Shown in pieces: positions 25,437-34,314 of a DNA stretch of 64,000 nucleotides. This DNA comes from Ktedonobacteraceae bacterium. Its GTDB lineage: Bacteria; Chloroflexota; Ktedonobacteria; Ktedonobacterales; Ktedonobacteraceae. How positions within the stretch are numbered: position 1 is the stretch's first letter; each line of letters opens with the position of its first letter. The notes beneath the pieces are model-generated. The model saw nothing but the letters and a program-made list of their open reading frames with translations. It was not told the DNA's origin and searched no databases. The stretch lies in contig DASRBN010000005.1 of assembly GCA_035653615.1 (NCBI GenBank), positions 1 through 64,000 on the forward strand, written 5' to 3'. Both the position numbers and the translations under genes were made by a program.

Positions 25437-26378
25437 CTATAATCCCTCGCGCTGGCTTGACATCCTGGCAAAACCGGTGAAGCGCAAGAGGATGAGTGAG
25501 AGCAGAATGCCGATCACCGCCAGTAGCACCGCCAGTACGCTCCCATAGCCCACCGCTTCGTTCTGAAAAGCAGTAATATACATCTGGAGCGGCAATGTGC
25601 GTGTGGCGTAGCCCGGCCCTCCACCGGTTGTCACCCAGATGAGATCAAAGTACGTGAGCGACCCCGTAAGGATCAGCGTCGTAGAAGTAACAATTGTGTA
25701 TTTGAGCTGGGGCAGCGTAATCGAGAAGAATTGCTGCATACGATTAGCCCCATCGATATTCGCCGCCTCGTACAGCTCTCTGGGAATTTGACGCGTGCCG
25801 CCCATATAGAGCAGCGCGTGAAAGGGAATGAACTGCCAGGCAATCAGGGCAACGATGACATAAAATGCCAGGCTCGGGTCACCCAACCATCCTCTCGTCA
25901 AGCCCGACAGTCCAATAGCATTGAGCAGTGTATTGAGCAGGCCAAAGTTTGGATCAAGGATTGATAGCCATGTCAAACCGACAGCAACCGTTGAGAAGAG
26001 CAGCGGTATGAAATAGAAGAAACCCAGTACCGAGCGATAACGCTGCGTGCCCGCCATAAAAACGCCCAGCAGCAGGCTTACCGGCGTTTGAATAACCCAG
26101 CTCAGCGCCATTAATTCAAGCGTGAGGAAAAGCGCGTGACCGGTAACAGAATCGGAAAATAGCGCGATCCAGTTTTGGATACCGACCCACACCTCCGGCG
26201 AAAGGCCATTCCATTGCGTAAAGCTGAGGTAGAGCGCAATGAACATCGGAAAAAGGGCAAAAAGCGCGTAAAACGCCAGCGCCGGCATCGTCCACAGTAC
26301 TGCTATCCACTGTCCTCGTCGCATTTTCCTTGCAACCTTTATCGATGCATCCACGATGGCCTCCAATCTGGCGCCCAC
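25437..26378 (-). CDS. Sugar ABC transporter permease (MalF-like)
   Basis: Partner permease, 313 aa, with six hydrophobic segments; the first is WIAVLWTMPALAFYALFALF near residues 23-42. The coupling-loop motif is LYEAANIDGANRMQQFFSIT near 210-229, with the conserved Glu-Ala-Ala and Gly. A short Arg/Lys-rich cytoplasmic N-terminus precedes the first helix, fitting the CUT1 MalF/UgpA type. It is transcribed between the solute-binding protein and the MalG-like permease. The 262-bp gap upstream holds a long GC-rich palindromic repeat that may act as a transcript-stability element between binding protein and permeases. Confidence 0.9.
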   Translation of the reverse strand: MGARLEAIVDASIKVARKMRRGQWIAVLWTMPALAFYALFALFPMFIALYLSFTQWNGLSPEVWVGIQNWIALFSDSVTGHALFLTLELMALSWVIQTPVSLLLGVFMAGTQRYRSVLGFFYFIPLLFSTVAVGLTWLSILDPNFGLLNTLLNAIGLSGLTRGWLGDPSLAFYVIVALIAWQFIPFHALLYMGGTRQIPRELYEAANIDGANRMQQFFSITLPQLKYTIVTSTTLILTGSLTYFDLIWVTTGGGPGYATRTLPLQMYITAFQNEAVGYGSVLAVLLAVIGILLSLILLRFTGFARMSSQREGL

Positions 26379-26460
26379 GCTCGCAAACGTCTATCCCGCC
26401 GGTTCCCTCGTGTCAAAGGTACCGTCCCGTTAATGATTTTTAACAGGCTCCTCGGTGCAG

Positions 26461-26535
26461 TAGAGGCGGGAGTGGTGCTGCGGCGGCGAGGGGGAGCTTG
26501 CTCCCCCCGCATCCACCACAACCCCGCCCCTATTG
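26461..26535. repeat. Long GC-rich palindromic repeat (family D)
   Basis: GGCGGGAGTGGTGCTGCGG and CCGCATCCACCACAACCCCGCC form imperfect outer arms around GGGGGAGCTTGCTCCCCCC. It separates the solute-binding protein gene from the permeases. The core is shared with the lysJ-lysK linker. CTCCGGTTAG near 26580 resembles part of the hairpin at 43896-43943. Confidence 0.75.
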
Positions 26536-26640
26536 GTATCCGTAATCTCCATAGGTAAGAGACCTTGTGCCTGCTCTCTCCTCTCCGGTTAGAAAAACGG
26601 GAAAGTCAGAGCCCCTCAGCCCGAAACCTGTACCCTCTGC

Positions 26641-27972
26641 TCAAGCCGTAGTAATCGTCTGGTTCATATTGGCTGAGAATTGCTGCGGCGTAATCTGTTT
26701 CAGGAACAACTGATCAAGATTCGTGAGCAGCGCCTGTGCAGCCTGCGGCGACAACGCCTGGTCCCAGGATAACTGGTAATGAGGAGCGTTCTGCACAATA
26801 TTGTAATTGAATTGCAGCCACTCGCTATTTGGCGCGTTCGCCAGCTGCGTTTGTATCCCCTGCACCGGCGGCACATCACCCAGGCCAATCAATTTCTGGA
26901 TGTCATCATTGCCCAGAACAGCATCCTTGAGATAGGCGACGCAGCTCTGTGGAGACTTGGAAGCGGACGCAATGGAATAGTAATTGCAGGGATTTCCCGC
27001 CAGGTCCTTTGGATCGCCCGAGCCACCTTCAACAGCCGGGAAGAGGAACCAGCCAAGCTTGCCACTTTGCACAAATTGCGGGCTATTCGTCTCAAAAACA
27101 GGGAAGTTCCAGTTTCCCTGTAACATCATCGCCGCTTTCCCTGTGTATACCAGCGCCGCATCCTGGTTCGTATCCGCGACTACCGAGGCAAAAGACGAAC
27201 CAAACGCCCCCATACTTACTAACTGCTGAATAGCAGCGTTGGCTTTCATAAAGGCATCTTGCGACCACGCGTTCGGTTGATTGGCGAAAACAGCATCAAA
27301 TGCTCCTGGCCCGCCAAATCTATCGACAAGATACTCTTCATACATCAGGTACGGCCATTTGCTTCCGCCTGCCAGCGCAATCGGAATAACATTGTGCTGC
27401 TTCAACGTGCTGATAATATTCAGCAGGTCGTTCCAGGTTTGCGGGACCGTCAGGTGGTACTGATCGAAGATCGCCTTGTTATAGAAGAACATCACCGGCT
27501 GCATACCACTATTCGGCACCCCATAAATCTTGCCATTGAACGTAACGGACGACATCACCGCCGGCAGATAGCGATTCTGCCAGGATGGGTCCGCGTTCAA
27601 ATCGGCGGTCATGTCGTACACATCGTTCGCGTCTATATAGCTTTTGAGAACGCCACCGCCCCAGCCAAAGAAGATATCGGGCGGATTATGTGCTCCCATT
27701 GCCACCTGCAATTTTTGCTTGTAGGGATCGTTCTGGAAGAAGTCGACGACCGCGTGGATGTTCTTATGCGAAGCGTTAAACGTATTCGTGATATCCTTCA
27801 CGACTTGCTGCTCGCTGCCAGTGCGGATATCCCAGATAGTGATAGTCGCACTACCACTTCCCCCTCCCGTTGTCTGACTACTGCCAACTCCAAAGCAACC
27901 CGCCAGCGTTGTCGAGAGCGCCGCCGCGCCCGTTAGCTGGAGAAAGGTGCGGCGAGATATCTTTTCTTGCAT
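26641..27972 (-). CDS. Sugar ABC transporter solute-binding lipoprotein
   Basis: Extracellular sugar-binding protein, 443 aa, of the SBP_bac_1 type (MalE/UgpB-like). The N-terminus KISRRTFLQLTGAAAL resembles a Tat signal (SRRTFLQ) and LAGC (Cys26) is a lipobox, so a membrane-anchored lipoprotein outside the cell is expected. The mature part starts with a Ser/Gly-rich linker, then TITIWDIRTGSEQQ. The typical GWGGGV, ADLNADP and KAAMMLQGNWNFPVF segments follow. The frame runs upstream to 28215, but GGGAGG precedes the ATG at 27972 and the extension has no signal sequence. It is the first structural gene after lacI and sets the specificity of the importer. Confidence 0.9.
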   Translation of the reverse strand: MQEKISRRTFLQLTGAAALSTTLAGCFGVGSSQTTGGGSGSATITIWDIRTGSEQQVVKDITNTFNASHKNIHAVVDFFQNDPYKQKLQVAMGAHNPPDIFFGWGGGVLKSYIDANDVYDMTADLNADPSWQNRYLPAVMSSVTFNGKIYGVPNSGMQPVMFFYNKAIFDQYHLTVPQTWNDLLNIISTLKQHNVIPIALAGGSKWPYLMYEEYLVDRFGGPGAFDAVFANQPNAWSQDAFMKANAAIQQLVSMGAFGSSFASVVADTNQDAALVYTGKAAMMLQGNWNFPVFETNSPQFVQSGKLGWFLFPAVEGGSGDPKDLAGNPCNYYSIASASKSPQSCVAYLKDAVLGNDDIQKLIGLGDVPPVQGIQTQLANAPNSEWLQFNYNIVQNAPHYQLSWDQALSPQAAQALLTNLDQLFLKQITPQQFSANMNQTITTA

Positions 27973-28196
27973 CTTTTTGCCTCCCTGGCATCTTTGTCGC
28001 CCAGACTTTTTGTCAAGCCCGGGATAATCTAACATGATGATCTCGGATAAAGAGTCGCTCCATGTATTCCTGGGAGTTCCCGTCTTGCGAACAGCCTCCT
28101 TAGATGTTCCCAGATGCAGTACAGTAAGTAATGCTCTTTTGCCCCTCCTTTCTTTCTTGCAGCAGCAACTCCGATGGCTGCTTAATGGATTAGAGA

Positions 28197-29219
28197 CTAA
28201 TGCAAGCGCGCGCACGATTCGCGAACGACCAGTGTCGTCGTCAGCTCGACGCGCTTACTATCCAGCGGCTCCTCGGCGATCTGGCGTAATAGCATCGTTG
28301 TGGCTATCCTGCCCATCTCGACCAACGGTTGTCGTACTGTCGTCAGCGCCGGCGTCACGATTGAAGCGATGGGCACATCATCGAAGCCGATAACGCTCAT
28401 TGACTCAGGAACACTGAGGCCGCGAGCGCGTAACGCGCTATAGACGCCCATCGCCTGTGTATCGCTTCCGGCAAATATCGCCGTGGGTGGCTCCGGCAAG
28501 TCCAACAACGCGCAGGTCTGCTCGTATCCTGTCTGCTGTATAAATGCACCTGGGCGTATTAATTCTGGATCAATAGCTACCCCGGCATCTTCCAGGGCCG
28601 CTCGATAACCCGCAATGCGATCCCGGCTGCACCGCAATGCTGAATCACCACTGATAATCGCGATGCGCCGGTGCCCAAGCGAAAGCAGGTACTCCGTTGC
28701 CATACGACCACCAAGCCAGTTCGTCGCCCCGACCGATGGAACATCTGCCCCCAGTTCTCCACGGTGGTCCACCACCACAAACGGGATTTTGTTGCGCAGC
28801 AACATATCCAGGCGATTCGATTGGCCATGAGCCAGCACCAGAATTGCCCCATCCGTCGCGCCATCAATTACTTTGGCGAGCCATCGCTGCTCAAATTGCA
28901 CAGAATCATGCGTGAGCGAAAGCGCCAGCCGTAGCTCTGTGCGCTCCAGCACCTCTTCAACGCCGCGCACGATTTCTACCGAATAAAGCGTCGCCAGGTC
29001 GGGCACCAGCATATCGATAATGCCACTGCTCTCTTTCAAGGCATTTCTCACCCGGCTGCGTATAAAACCACTCTCTTTGATCACCTGCTCCACACGCTCC
29101 CGCGTCCCTGGCGCCACATCTGGCCGGTTATTCAAGACACGCGAGACAGTGGGAACAGAAACCCCCGCTTTTGCCGCAATCTCTGCGATAGTTCTGCGTT
29201 TAGATGCTTCCTGTTTCAT
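28197..29219 (-). CDS. LacI-family transcriptional regulator
   Basis: Sugar-responsive repressor of 340 aa. The N-terminal helix-turn-helix is TIAEIAAKAGVSVPTVSRVL (residues 10-29), followed by the hinge-helix region. The rest is a periplasmic-binding-protein-like domain (Peripla_BP_3), with DLATLYSVEIVRGVEEVL, VVDHRGELGADVPSVGATN, HRRIAIISGD and VIGFDDVPIASIVTPALTTV in family order. It heads the importer-GH3 group on the same strand and probably controls it. A promoter with a palindrome in its spacer lies upstream at 29283-29311, suggesting autoregulation. The effector is probably an oligosaccharide or its product. Confidence 0.9.
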   Translation of the reverse strand: MKQEASKRRTIAEIAAKAGVSVPTVSRVLNNRPDVAPGTRERVEQVIKESGFIRSRVRNALKESSGIIDMLVPDLATLYSVEIVRGVEEVLERTELRLALSLTHDSVQFEQRWLAKVIDGATDGAILVLAHGQSNRLDMLLRNKIPFVVVDHRGELGADVPSVGATNWLGGRMATEYLLSLGHRRIAIISGDSALRCSRDRIAGYRAALEDAGVAIDPELIRPGAFIQQTGYEQTCALLDLPEPPTAIFAGSDTQAMGVYSALRARGLSVPESMSVIGFDDVPIASIVTPALTTVRQPLVEMGRIATTMLLRQIAEEPLDSKRVELTTTLVVRESCARLH

Positions 29220-29282
29220 TTTCTGAAAATATTCGGCTCCTTATGATAAAAATTTTCTGAAAAACTTTCGGAATATGTATCT

Positions 29283-29311
29283 AGTATTCCCGAAAATTTT
29301 CCATTTGTCAA
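29283..29311 (-). promoter_or_regulatory. lacI promoter with operator-like palindrome in its spacer
   Basis: On the minus strand: TTGACA (29306-29311), a 17-bp spacer, AATACT (29283-29288). The spacer contains GGAAAATTTTCGGG (29289-29302), a near palindrome. A second AAAATTTTC lies at 29249-29257 between promoter and gene. Repressor bound there would block RNA polymerase. Confidence 0.6.
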
Positions 29312-29454
29312 TAGGTCGCTTCCTTTCCTGGTGATTCCCCAGAAGTGAAGTTGTGCAGCGGCCCCAGCTTCCGTCATCCAGCCTGCTTCTTGACAATCTC
29401 CTGATAAATTGGCACAATTGCCCAAACCACACAGAACGCGAGGAAAGTTCATAC

Positions 29455-30324
29455 ATGACGAATCAGTTCAACGCGCCAACCGAAACGCTTTCAGCTACTC
29501 AGCGCACCATCAGCGCCGCGTTCCAGGGCGAACGTGGAGCGTTCGGCGATGAGGCCGTGCGAGCATATTTTGGCAAAGAGGCTCAACCCGTTCCTTGTCG
29601 CAGTTTCGCAGATGTGTTCCGTGCCGTTGCCACGCGCCAGGTTGAAGCCGGGCTGGTGCCTGTAGAAAATTCCCAGGCCGGCAGTATCAACGAAGTGTAC
29701 GACCTGTTGCGCCAGTATGACCTTTTCGTCACCGGGGAAATCAGCCATCCCGTCAATCACTGCTTGCTGTGCTTACCGGGTCAACAGTTGAGCGATATTC
29801 GCCGTGTCATCTCGCATCCGCAGGCGCTGGCACAGTGCGATGCTTTTTTGCGCACACTCGACGTGGAAATTGTCGCGACCTATGATACCGCCGGCAGCGC
29901 CAAAATGGTGCGACAGGAGAATCTGGTGGGGGTAGCGGCCATCGCCGGAGCTGGCGCGGCGCAATTGTATGAATTGGAGATTCTGGCCCGCGATATCCAG
30001 ACCATTAAAGATAACTATACCCGTTTTATTGCCCTGGGGCGAGAACCGGCGCGTCGTCGTGAGGGTGAGGCGAAAACCATGCTGGTGATGGCTACTGCCC
30101 ATCAACCCGGCTCTCTCTATACATGCCTCGGCGTCCTGGCCGAAAAACAGATCAACCTGCTCAAATTGGAATCCCGACCCTCGCGTCATCGCATCTGGGA
30201 ATACGTCTTCTATCTTGACTTTGAAGGCCATCGCGACGACCCACACGTGTCGGCAGCGCTGGCCGATCTAGCCGCATATACTACATTTTGCAAAGTATTG
30301 GGATCGTTTCCCAAAAATACATAA
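29455..30324 (+). CDS. pheA: Prephenate dehydratase
   Basis: Converts prephenate to phenylpyruvate, the last specific step before phenylalanine; 289 aa. The catalytic domain starts AAFQGERGAFGDEAV near residues 20-34. VPVENSQAGSINEVYDLL near 70-87 carries the conserved Glu-Asn-Ser. The TRF motif is present as DNYTRFIAL near 191-199. An ACT regulatory domain follows, with LYTCLGVLAEKQINLLKLESRPSR (positions about 225-248) containing the ESRP motif for phenylalanine feedback. The open frame begins at 29353, but GAGGAAAG precedes the ATG at 29455. No chorismate mutase domain is fused; the separate aroH gene lies convergently 12 bp away. Confidence 0.93.
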   Translation: MTNQFNAPTETLSATQRTISAAFQGERGAFGDEAVRAYFGKEAQPVPCRSFADVFRAVATRQVEAGLVPVENSQAGSINEVYDLLRQYDLFVTGEISHPVNHCLLCLPGQQLSDIRRVISHPQALAQCDAFLRTLDVEIVATYDTAGSAKMVRQENLVGVAAIAGAGAAQLYELEILARDIQTIKDNYTRFIALGREPARRREGEAKTMLVMATAHQPGSLYTCLGVLAEKQINLLKLESRPSRHRIWEYVFYLDFEGHRDDPHVSAALADLAAYTTFCKVLGSFPKNT

Positions 30325-30335
30325 AGGATAATTTA

Positions 30336-30716
30336 TCATTGATTTTTCATCTTCGCCGCCAGCCCCGGTCGCAGCGAAACCGCCTCGCGTAGATAGACAT
30401 GCTGCATTTCTGACGCGCCGCGCGTCGTATTGACGTGCAGCAGGACGCGAATGCATTTCTTCAGGCTCTGCGGCACCGGAATTTCGCGCATGCATATCAG
30501 TGCGACCTCATCCCACCCCAACGCTCGCGCTGCCTCCGCAGGAAATGCCGCGTCCACGTCCTCTGTCACCGTAAAAATGGCACTGGCAATATCTTCCACC
30601 TGCAAGTCGTTCTGTCGCACCATCAATTGTAAAAGCTCCATCGTCGCCTGTAAAATTTCTTCGCGCTCATTCCGTTCGACCGTCGTAGCCCCCCGGATAC
30701 CCCTGCAATACATCAT
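30336..30716 (-). CDS. aroH: Monofunctional chorismate mutase, AroH class
   Basis: Chorismate to prephenate rearrangement; 126 aa, the usual size of the trimeric AroH-type enzyme. [21 protein letters not shown] near the N-terminus (RGIRGATT 5-12) holds the first active-site Arg. [21 protein letters not shown] near 40-60 and [28 protein letters not shown] (positions about 67-94) contain the Arg and Cys residues of the active site. A third conserved segment [12 protein letters not shown] follows near 106-117. It is the last gene of the tyrA-DAHP synthase-aroH group, 133 bp after the DAHP synthase stop. The distance allows a separate start site, but no clear promoter is seen there. Confidence 0.9.
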   Translation of the reverse strand: MMYCRGIRGATTVERNEREEILQATMELLQLMVRQNDLQVEDIASAIFTVTEDVDAAFPAEAARALGWDEVALICMREIPVPQSLKKCIRVLLHVNTTRGASEMQHVYLREAVSLRPGLAAKMKNQ

Positions 30717-30849
30717 ATCTCCTTAGAAATAGTTTGAGAAAGAGCTAGAGGCAAAAGCGAAATGCCTTCGCTCGCGCCCATTCATTCGCGGCTCCTCCCA
30801 GGAAACCAATAAATCGTGCCACTCCATTGGGGCCACGATTGCTTGAGTC

Positions 30850-31911
30850 CTAAGCAACCAGCATCTTCCCCTCCAATAGCTGGTTGATGATGCGCGTTTC
30901 ATGCACAATCGCTTGCAACTGCTCCGGAGTAATCGATTGCCGTCCATCGCACAATGCGCTGTTCGGATCGCGATGCACCTCCAGGATCAGCCCATCCGCG
31001 CCCGCGGCGATCCCCGCGCGTGACATCGTCGGCACCAGTTCGCGCCGCCCCGTGCCATGGCTGGGATCAACAATCACCGGCAGATGTGTCAGTGTCCGTA
31101 AGAGCGGAATGCAGGCCAGGTCGAGCAGGTTGCGGGTATGCGTATCAAAGCTGCGGATACCGCGCTCGCACAGGATCACATGCGGATTGCCCGCCGCCAC
31201 AATGTATTCCGCCGCCAGCAGCCATTCATCAATCGTGGCCGCGAATCCCCGTTTGAGCAGCACCGGACGCCTTCGCCTATCGCGACCCGTGGCGAACAAC
31301 AGCGGGAAGTTTTGCATATTGCGACTGCCAATCTGCAAAATGTCGGCATACTCAGCAACCGCCTCGACCATCTCCGGCTCCATCACTTCCGTAATCACCG
31401 GCAGCCCCGTCAGTTCGCGCGCCTCCGCCAGCAGTTGCAGCCCTTCGATACCCAGTCCCTGGAACTGGTAGGGAGACGTGCGTGGCTTGAACGCTCCTCC
31501 GCGTAAAATCTGCGCCCCCGCCTCCTTGACTGCCTGTGCCGTCTCCAGTAACTGCTCTCTACTCTCAACCGCGCATGGTCCCGCAATCACCATCGCTGCC
31601 GCACCGCCGCCAATGCTGACCGGTTGGCTCCTGCTCGCATCGCCCACCTGGACAACGCTCTTCCCTGCTTTAAAGGCCGAACTCACCAGTTGATATGGGG
31701 TGCGTACCTGCACGATCCCCTCCACCGCGCTCTGATTCTCAATGGCCATGCATGCCTGCGCATCCAGTTGACCATCATCCAGCACAATCAGCTCGCGTTC
31801 GTCGATAATCGTCGAGTGAGTTGGTCTCCCATTGCCGGTGATCTGGCAAAGAAGCGCCGCCAACTGGCTACGTTCCTCGCTGCTCACCCGCTCCCGAAGC
31901 GTAATAATCAT
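30850..31911 (-). CDS. aroF: 3-deoxy-7-phosphoheptulonate (DAHP) synthase, type I-beta
   Basis: First enzyme of the shikimate pathway, 353 aa. The N-terminal 75 residues form a ferredoxin-like regulatory domain, as in the Thermotoga/Bacillus-type enzymes. The barrel has [19 protein letters not shown] near 99-117, [19 protein letters not shown] near 129-147, [28 protein letters not shown] (positions about 173-200), [20 protein letters not shown], and [17 protein letters not shown] near 275-291. All metal and phosphate ligands appear present. The frame extends to 32025 inside tyrA, but AAAGGA lies before the ATG at 31911, 31 bp after the tyrA stop. It is probably under the aromatic leader-peptide attenuator upstream of tyrA. 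Confidence 0.93.
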   Translation of the reverse strand: MIITLRERVSSEERSQLAALLCQITGNGRPTHSTIIDERELIVLDDGQLDAQACMAIENQSAVEGIVQVRTPYQLVSSAFKAGKSVVQVGDASRSQPVSIGGGAAAMVIAGPCAVESREQLLETAQAVKEAGAQILRGGAFKPRTSPYQFQGLGIEGLQLLAEARELTGLPVITEVMEPEMVEAVAEYADILQIGSRNMQNFPLLFATGRDRRRRPVLLKRGFAATIDEWLLAAEYIVAAGNPHVILCERGIRSFDTHTRNLLDLACIPLLRTLTHLPVIVDPSHGTGRRELVPTMSRAGIAAGADGLILEVHRDPNSALCDGRQSITPEQLQAIVHETRIINQLLEGKMLVA

Positions 31912-31942
31912 AGTGTTTTCCTTTCTAAAAGTCCAATAATAG

Positions 31943-32800
31943 CTAAAAAGCGCTCCCCGATCCTCCATCCCGTATCTCTTTCGACTGCGCAAAATAGCCC
32001 TCAAGCGTATCATCACCGGTCGCAATAAGCGACCGTAGGCTCGCCAATTCCATCACCAGCGCGTCAATCCTGTCTATGATTGCCTCCCGGTTTGTTAAGC
32101 AGATGTCCCGGTACATCACCGGGCTTCCTGCCGCTAGCCGCGACATATCCCGGTAGCCGCTAGCCGCCAGTTGAGACATTCGCGCCCATTCCTCATCCTG
32201 GCCCAACATCCGCACCAATGCCGCTGAAACCACAAATGGCAGATGACTGACGCCTGCCACCAGGCGATCATGTTCCTGTGCATCCAGTACCAATGGCTGT
32301 GCTGCCAGCCCCCTTACTAGCTCGCTCATCTGTATCACAGCAGCGGTAGGCGTATCATATGCAGGCGTCAAACAATACGTACAACCCTCGAATAGTCCTG
32401 CATCAGCCGCTTCAATCCCCGAACACTCGCGCCCGGCCATCGGATGACCGCCCACGAATACCGCGTGCGCGGGCAACAATCTCCTTGCCCATTCGATGAC
32501 CTGTGCCTTCGTACTGGCTGTATCGGTCACTAATGTACCTGGCTTGAGAGCCGGCGCGATACGCTCGAACAGGGCCGGCATCGCCCCGATCGGTGTCGCC
32601 AGTATCACCACATCGGCCTGCCTGACAGCCTCCTCAGCCGTGGCAGCGCAATGCGTGATCGCGCCACGCTCCATTGCGCCACGAATAGCATCAGGATAAG
32701 CATCATACCCCGCGATTTGCCCCACCAGATTCGCCTGCCGTATGGCAAGTGCCAGCGAACCGCCGATCAGACCCAATCCCAATATCGCTATTCTCTTCAT
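31943..32800 (-). CDS. tyrA: Prephenate dehydrogenase
   Basis: NAD(P)-dependent oxidative decarboxylation of prephenate (or arogenate) in tyrosine synthesis; 285 aa. The nucleotide-binding [20 protein letters not shown] (1-20) is the Rossmann motif. [29 protein letters not shown], and [14 protein letters not shown] carry the family residues, including the catalytic His. [15 protein letters not shown] contains the second conserved His. No ACT domain follows, so feedback control would have to come through other parts or only through transcription. GTTTGAAAGGTGTTGCC precedes the ATG; a start 5 codons upstream is possible. First gene after the leader peptide and terminator. Confidence 0.92.
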   Translation of the reverse strand: MKRIAILGLGLIGGSLALAIRQANLVGQIAGYDAYPDAIRGAMERGAITHCAATAEEAVRQADVVILATPIGAMPALFERIAPALKPGTLVTDTASTKAQVIEWARRLLPAHAVFVGGHPMAGRECSGIEAADAGLFEGCTYCLTPAYDTPTAAVIQMSELVRGLAAQPLVLDAQEHDRLVAGVSHLPFVVSAALVRMLGQDEEWARMSQLAASGYRDMSRLAAGSPVMYRDICLTNREAIIDRIDALVMELASLRSLIATGDDTLEGYFAQSKEIRDGGSGSAF

Positions 32801-32834
32801 GGCAACACCTTTCAAACAAAAACTGTGAGCAAAT

Positions 32835-32861
32835 AAAAAAGCAGAGGCTAAAATCCTCTGC
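32835..32861 (-). terminator. Attenuator terminator upstream of tyrA
   Basis: On the minus strand, AAGCAGAGG and CCTCTGCTT form a 9-bp stem around ATTTTAG, followed by a T run. It lies between the leader peptide and tyrA. Upstream segments can pair with it or with each other: CAGAGGC with GCCTCTG, GGCCTG with CAGGCC, and CCCTCCGGC in the leader ORF with GCCGGAGGG. Confidence 0.85.
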
Positions 32862-32923
32862 TTCCCTCCGGCCTGTCTTCAGGCCTCTGGAGTCGTTTTT
32901 TGCGCAACCCAAAAGGCCCTTCG

Positions 32924-32995
32924 TCAAGCCGGAGGGCTAAAATAAAACCAATATGCGTATGTGTGTTTCAGTTGGGTTCGCAAGTCAGTATTCAT
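32924..32995 (-). CDS. Leader peptide of the aromatic operon (Tyr/Trp/Phe-rich)
   Basis: A 23-residue ORF: MNTDLRTQLKHT, then Y-A-Y-W-F-Y-F, then SPPA and TGA. Six of seven consecutive codons specify aromatic amino acids. It lies between a strong promoter and a terminator ahead of tyrA. The final codons (AGC CCT CCG GCT) overlap a segment complementary to GCCGGAGGG further down. This is the classical layout of a translation-coupled attenuator: slow translation at scarce Tyr/Phe/Trp codons should change RNA pairing and prevent termination. The predicted transcription start is only about 2 nt before the ATG, so the leader may be read as a leaderless message. Confidence 0.85.
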   Translation of the reverse strand: MNTDLRTQLKHTYAYWFYFSPPA

Positions 32996-33003
32996 GATGG
33001 CAA

Positions 33004-33033
33004 ATTGTACCTGTAACTGATGCTTTTTGTCAA
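33004..33033 (-). promoter_or_regulatory. Promoter of the tyrA operon leader
   Basis: On the minus strand: TTGACA (33028-33033), 18-bp spacer, TACAAT (33004-33009). The ATG of the leader peptide starts 9 nt after the -10 hexamer. Confidence 0.8.
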
Positions 33034-33054
33034 GTGTTTTTTTCGCAGACTACC

Positions 33055-33083
33055 TTGACATCCCCACCCCATTCCTCTAAACT
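33055..33083 (+). promoter_or_regulatory. Promoter of aroB-aroC
   Basis: TTGACA (33055-33060), 17-bp spacer, TAAACT (33078-33083). It is back-to-back with the tyrA leader promoter; the two -35 hexamers are 21 bp apart. Confidence 0.7.
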
Positions 33084-33140
33084 CACCACAAGATCACAAA
33101 ACTGATCCCGAAATTCTTGCGAAGTGAGTAGGAAACAAAC

Positions 33141-34253
33141 GTGGAAGTTAACGCCGCTGGGGCGCTTACTCTTAAATCCGGCACAACCTCTTCTCAAGCA
33201 ATCATTGCATGGGGTGGCCTCCAACGGCTGCCGGAGATACTGCATGCCTCTGGACTGCCCCACAGGCTATTCATTGTCACCGATGCGAACGTCGGAGAAC
33301 TCTATGCAGGGCTAACCCTGGATACACTACAACAAGCCAGCTTTGCTCCCAACCTGCTGACCATTCCGGCAGGAGAATCGAGCAAATCACTGCTTTACTG
33401 GCAGCAAATTCTGGACTGGCTTGTAGAAAATAAAGCGGAACGCCAGGAGCCACTCCTGGCCCTGGGAGGGGGAGTCGTCGGCGATCTTACCGGTTTTGCC
33501 GCGGCAAGCTATCACCGTGGCATCCCTCTCATCCAGATTCCCACCACCCTGCTCGCGCAGGTCGACTCCGCCATAGGCGGCAAAACCGGCGTTAACCATC
33601 CAAAAGGCAAGAATCTCATCGGCGCCATCTACCAGCCCAGGCTCATCATCGTAGACCCCGCCTGTCTCCTGACCCTTCCCGACCGCGTCTACCGCGAAGG
33701 ATGGGCCGAAATCGTGAAGTACGGCATGATTCTCGATGCCGAATTATTTGAACTCCTCGAAACCCATGCCGCTTCTCTTTACGCGCGCAAAGGTGACCCC
33801 GCGCTGCTGACCAGAATCATCAGCCGCTGCATCCAATTGAAAATGGACGTGGTCTCGTCAGATGAACGGGAAACCGGATTGCGCACGATTTTAAATTATG
33901 GTCATACCTTTGGCCACGCGCTTGAAGCACTTACAGACTACGGTGCCTGGCTGCATGGCGAGGCCGTTTCCATCGGCATGGAGGTCGCCGCTCATATTGC
34001 CGTCTCAAAAGGGCTGCTCTCACCCGGAGATGCATTACGCCAGCGACGGCTATTGCAAGCGCTCGGTTTGCCCACCCATTGTTCTGGCCTGGACATCGAA
34101 GCTCTTCTTATAGCTATGCAGCGAGACAAGAAGGTCCAATCCGGGCGCGTGCGCTGGGTTCTGCCTACACATATAGGGCATGCCGCTATCTATCATGATA
34201 TTCCATTAGATACGGTTCGGAATGCCATAAACACTGTGCAGGCGGTACAATAA
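33141..34253 (+). CDS. aroB: 3-dehydroquinate synthase
   Basis: Second shikimate-pathway enzyme, converting DAHP to 3-dehydroquinate; NAD- and metal-dependent; 370 aa. The start is GTG at 33141, with AGGAAA 6-7 nt upstream. LFIVTDANVGELYAG near 49-63 begins the nucleotide domain. ALGGGVVGDLTGFAAASYHRG (positions about 106-126) and PTTLLAQVDSAIGGKTGVNHPKGKN (about 133-157) are signature segments. The metal ligands are Glu in REGWAEIVKYGMI, His in NYGHTFGHALEAL and His in WLHGEAVSIGM. All are present. It is followed by aroC after 61 bp on the same strand and faces the tyrA leader. Confidence 0.94.
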   Translation: MEVNAAGALTLKSGTTSSQAIIAWGGLQRLPEILHASGLPHRLFIVTDANVGELYAGLTLDTLQQASFAPNLLTIPAGESSKSLLYWQQILDWLVENKAERQEPLLALGGGVVGDLTGFAAASYHRGIPLIQIPTTLLAQVDSAIGGKTGVNHPKGKNLIGAIYQPRLIIVDPACLLTLPDRVYREGWAEIVKYGMILDAELFELLETHAASLYARKGDPALLTRIISRCIQLKMDVVSSDERETGLRTILNYGHTFGHALEALTDYGAWLHGEAVSIGMEVAAHIAVSKGLLSPGDALRQRRLLQALGLPTHCSGLDIEALLIAMQRDKKVQSGRVRWVLPTHIGHAAIYHDIPLDTVRNAINTVQAVQ

Positions 34254-34314
34254 AGAAAAGCATGGCTATGCTATTTCTACTGCTGATGCCATTCCAAAAA
34301 AGAGGTCATTACTC

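Noticed and set aside
32650-33000. A T-box or other tRNA-sensing leader ahead of tyrA
   Set aside because: No GGTGGNACC sequence is present; the aromatic leader ORF explains the region better.
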